7,782 nt of DNA, taken from the NCBI GenBank assembly GCA_016938395.1, contig JAFGUS010000005.1, forward strand, positions 1-7,782. The letters run 5' to 3'. This stretch comes from Coriobacteriia bacterium. Its GTDB lineage: Bacteria; Actinomycetota; Coriobacteriia; Anaerosomatales; Anaerosomataceae. The translations under genes were made by a program, and so were the position numbers. Below, one piece after another: positions 7,250 to 7,782 of the stretch (the stretch's first letter is position 1; every line of letters starts with the position of its first letter). The notes beneath the pieces are model-generated. The model was not told where the DNA came from and did not search any database. It saw only the letters and a program-made list of their open reading frames with translations.

Positions 7250-7267
7250 GCGGGGCGCCTCCCCCGC
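7250..7267. terminator. Hairpin between convergent genes
   Basis: GCGGGG (7250-7255) pairs perfectly with CCCCGC (7262-7267) around a 6-nt loop, between the stops of the ferredoxin-type gene and the dehydrogenase gene. On the plus strand no T-run follows. On the minus strand it is followed by TTCTGCGTT, so it could serve the dehydrogenase transcript better. This is a tentative call; the rest of 7227-7331 shows no gene. Confidence 0.35.
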
Positions 7268-7331
7268 CGACCCGGCTCTCGAAACCTACCAGGCCCGCAG
7301 ATAAGACACCCCGCTCGAAGCGACGCAAGCG

Positions 7332-7782
7332 CTAGCGGATCGTGTATCCGCCGTCGATCAAGAGGTCAGCGCCGTTGATCATGTCGGCGCCGTCCGAGGC
7401 CAGGAACACCGCCGCGGCGGCGATCTCCTCGGGGATGGCGAAGCGCTCGGTGGGGATGAGCTTCATCATCGCGTCTCCCTTGGGGCCCGACCACGCCTTC
7501 TTGCCGAGCTCGGTCAGCACTACCGTTGGCGAGATGCTGTTGACGGTGACGCCGCGCCCGGCCCACTCGGAAGCGAGCACCTTGGTGAGGCCGATCACGC
7601 CGAACTTGGATGCGCAGTACGCCGCATGTTCGTGGAGCGCGACCGAGCCCGCCTGTGAGGCGAGGTTGATGATCTTGCCGTATCCGGCCGCGAGCATGAC
7701 GCGCCCGACCGCCTGCGACATGACGAAGGTGCCGCCGAGGTTGACCTTCATGGTGAGGTTCCACGCGTCCATGCTCAGATCC
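7332..7782 (-). CDS. Short-chain dehydrogenase/reductase (possible polyol dehydrogenase), N-terminus outside the window
   Basis: This is the C-terminal ~149 residues of a classical NAD(P)-dependent short-chain dehydrogenase. These enzymes are usually about 250 residues, so roughly 100, including the TGxxxGIG cofactor motif, lie beyond the right edge. The frame is open to the edge, and the internal ATG at 7772 is not the real start because it falls at the helix before the active-site Asn. Counting that Met as 1, the catalytic tetrad is visible: Asn11 (VNL), Ser39 (INLASQAG), Tyr52 and Lys56 (YCASK). The NSISPTVVLTELG segment after the sixth strand and the GADLLIDGGYTIR C-terminus resemble, from memory, the D-threitol/glycerol (GolD-like) dehydrogenase group. 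That substrate call is weak. The gene converges on the ferredoxin-type gene and shows no functional link to the antiporter operon. Confidence 0.93.
   Translation of the reverse strand, partial: DLSMDAWNLTMKVNLGGTFVMSQAVGRVMLAAGYGKIINLASQAGSVALHEHAAYCASKFGVIGLTKVLASEWAGRGVTVNSISPTVVLTELGKKAWSGPKGDAMMKLIPTERFAIPEEIAAAAVFLASDGADMINGADLLIDGGYTIR

Overview
The window is GC-rich, has two GTG starts out of four visible starts and Shine-Dalgarno spacings of 5-7 nt. With ion-pumping membrane modules and a low-potential-type ferredoxin, it looks like an anaerobic or facultative high-GC bacterium. An actinobacterial lineage such as Coriobacteriia is my best guess, inferred from composition and gene content only.

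Positions 1-6270 (+) hold four consecutive genes of the proton-conducting antiporter superfamily (NuoL/NuoM/NuoN, MrpA/MrpD, hydrogenase-4 and Mbh-type subunits). The first is cut by the left window edge. The genes are separated by 0, 12 and 9 nt and three of the starts have a ribosome binding site overlapping or abutting the previous stop, so this is the 3' part of a tight operon. The first three are ordinary ~500-residue MrpD/NuoN/NuoM-like subunits. The fourth is 894 residues: a NuoL-like membrane core, a ~300-residue predicted soluble helical insert placed where NuoL has its lateral helix, and one C-terminal membrane helix. The four probably form the ion-translocating arm of an Mrp-type antiporter or a respiratory complex whose remaining subunits would lie upstream. 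No quinone-module or hydrogenase subunits are visible, so the complex cannot be named.

Positions 6271-6392 form a 122-nt gap with a weak GC-rich hairpin. Positions 6393-7226 (+) encode a 277-residue cysteine-rich iron-sulfur protein with a C-terminal 2[4Fe-4S] ferredoxin domain and nine further cysteines upstream of it. It is a plausible electron carrier, but nothing in the sequence ties it to the antiporter operon except position and strand. Positions 7227-7331 are a convergent intergenic region with a hairpin. The minus strand from 7782 to 7332 carries the C-terminal ~60% of a classical short-chain dehydrogenase, possibly of the polyol (threitol/glycerol) dehydrogenase type, which looks unrelated to the rest.

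The most interesting points are the enlarged C-terminal region of the fourth antiporter protein, the loss of the central TM8 protonatable residues in the third one, and the extra cysteine motifs of the ferredoxin protein.
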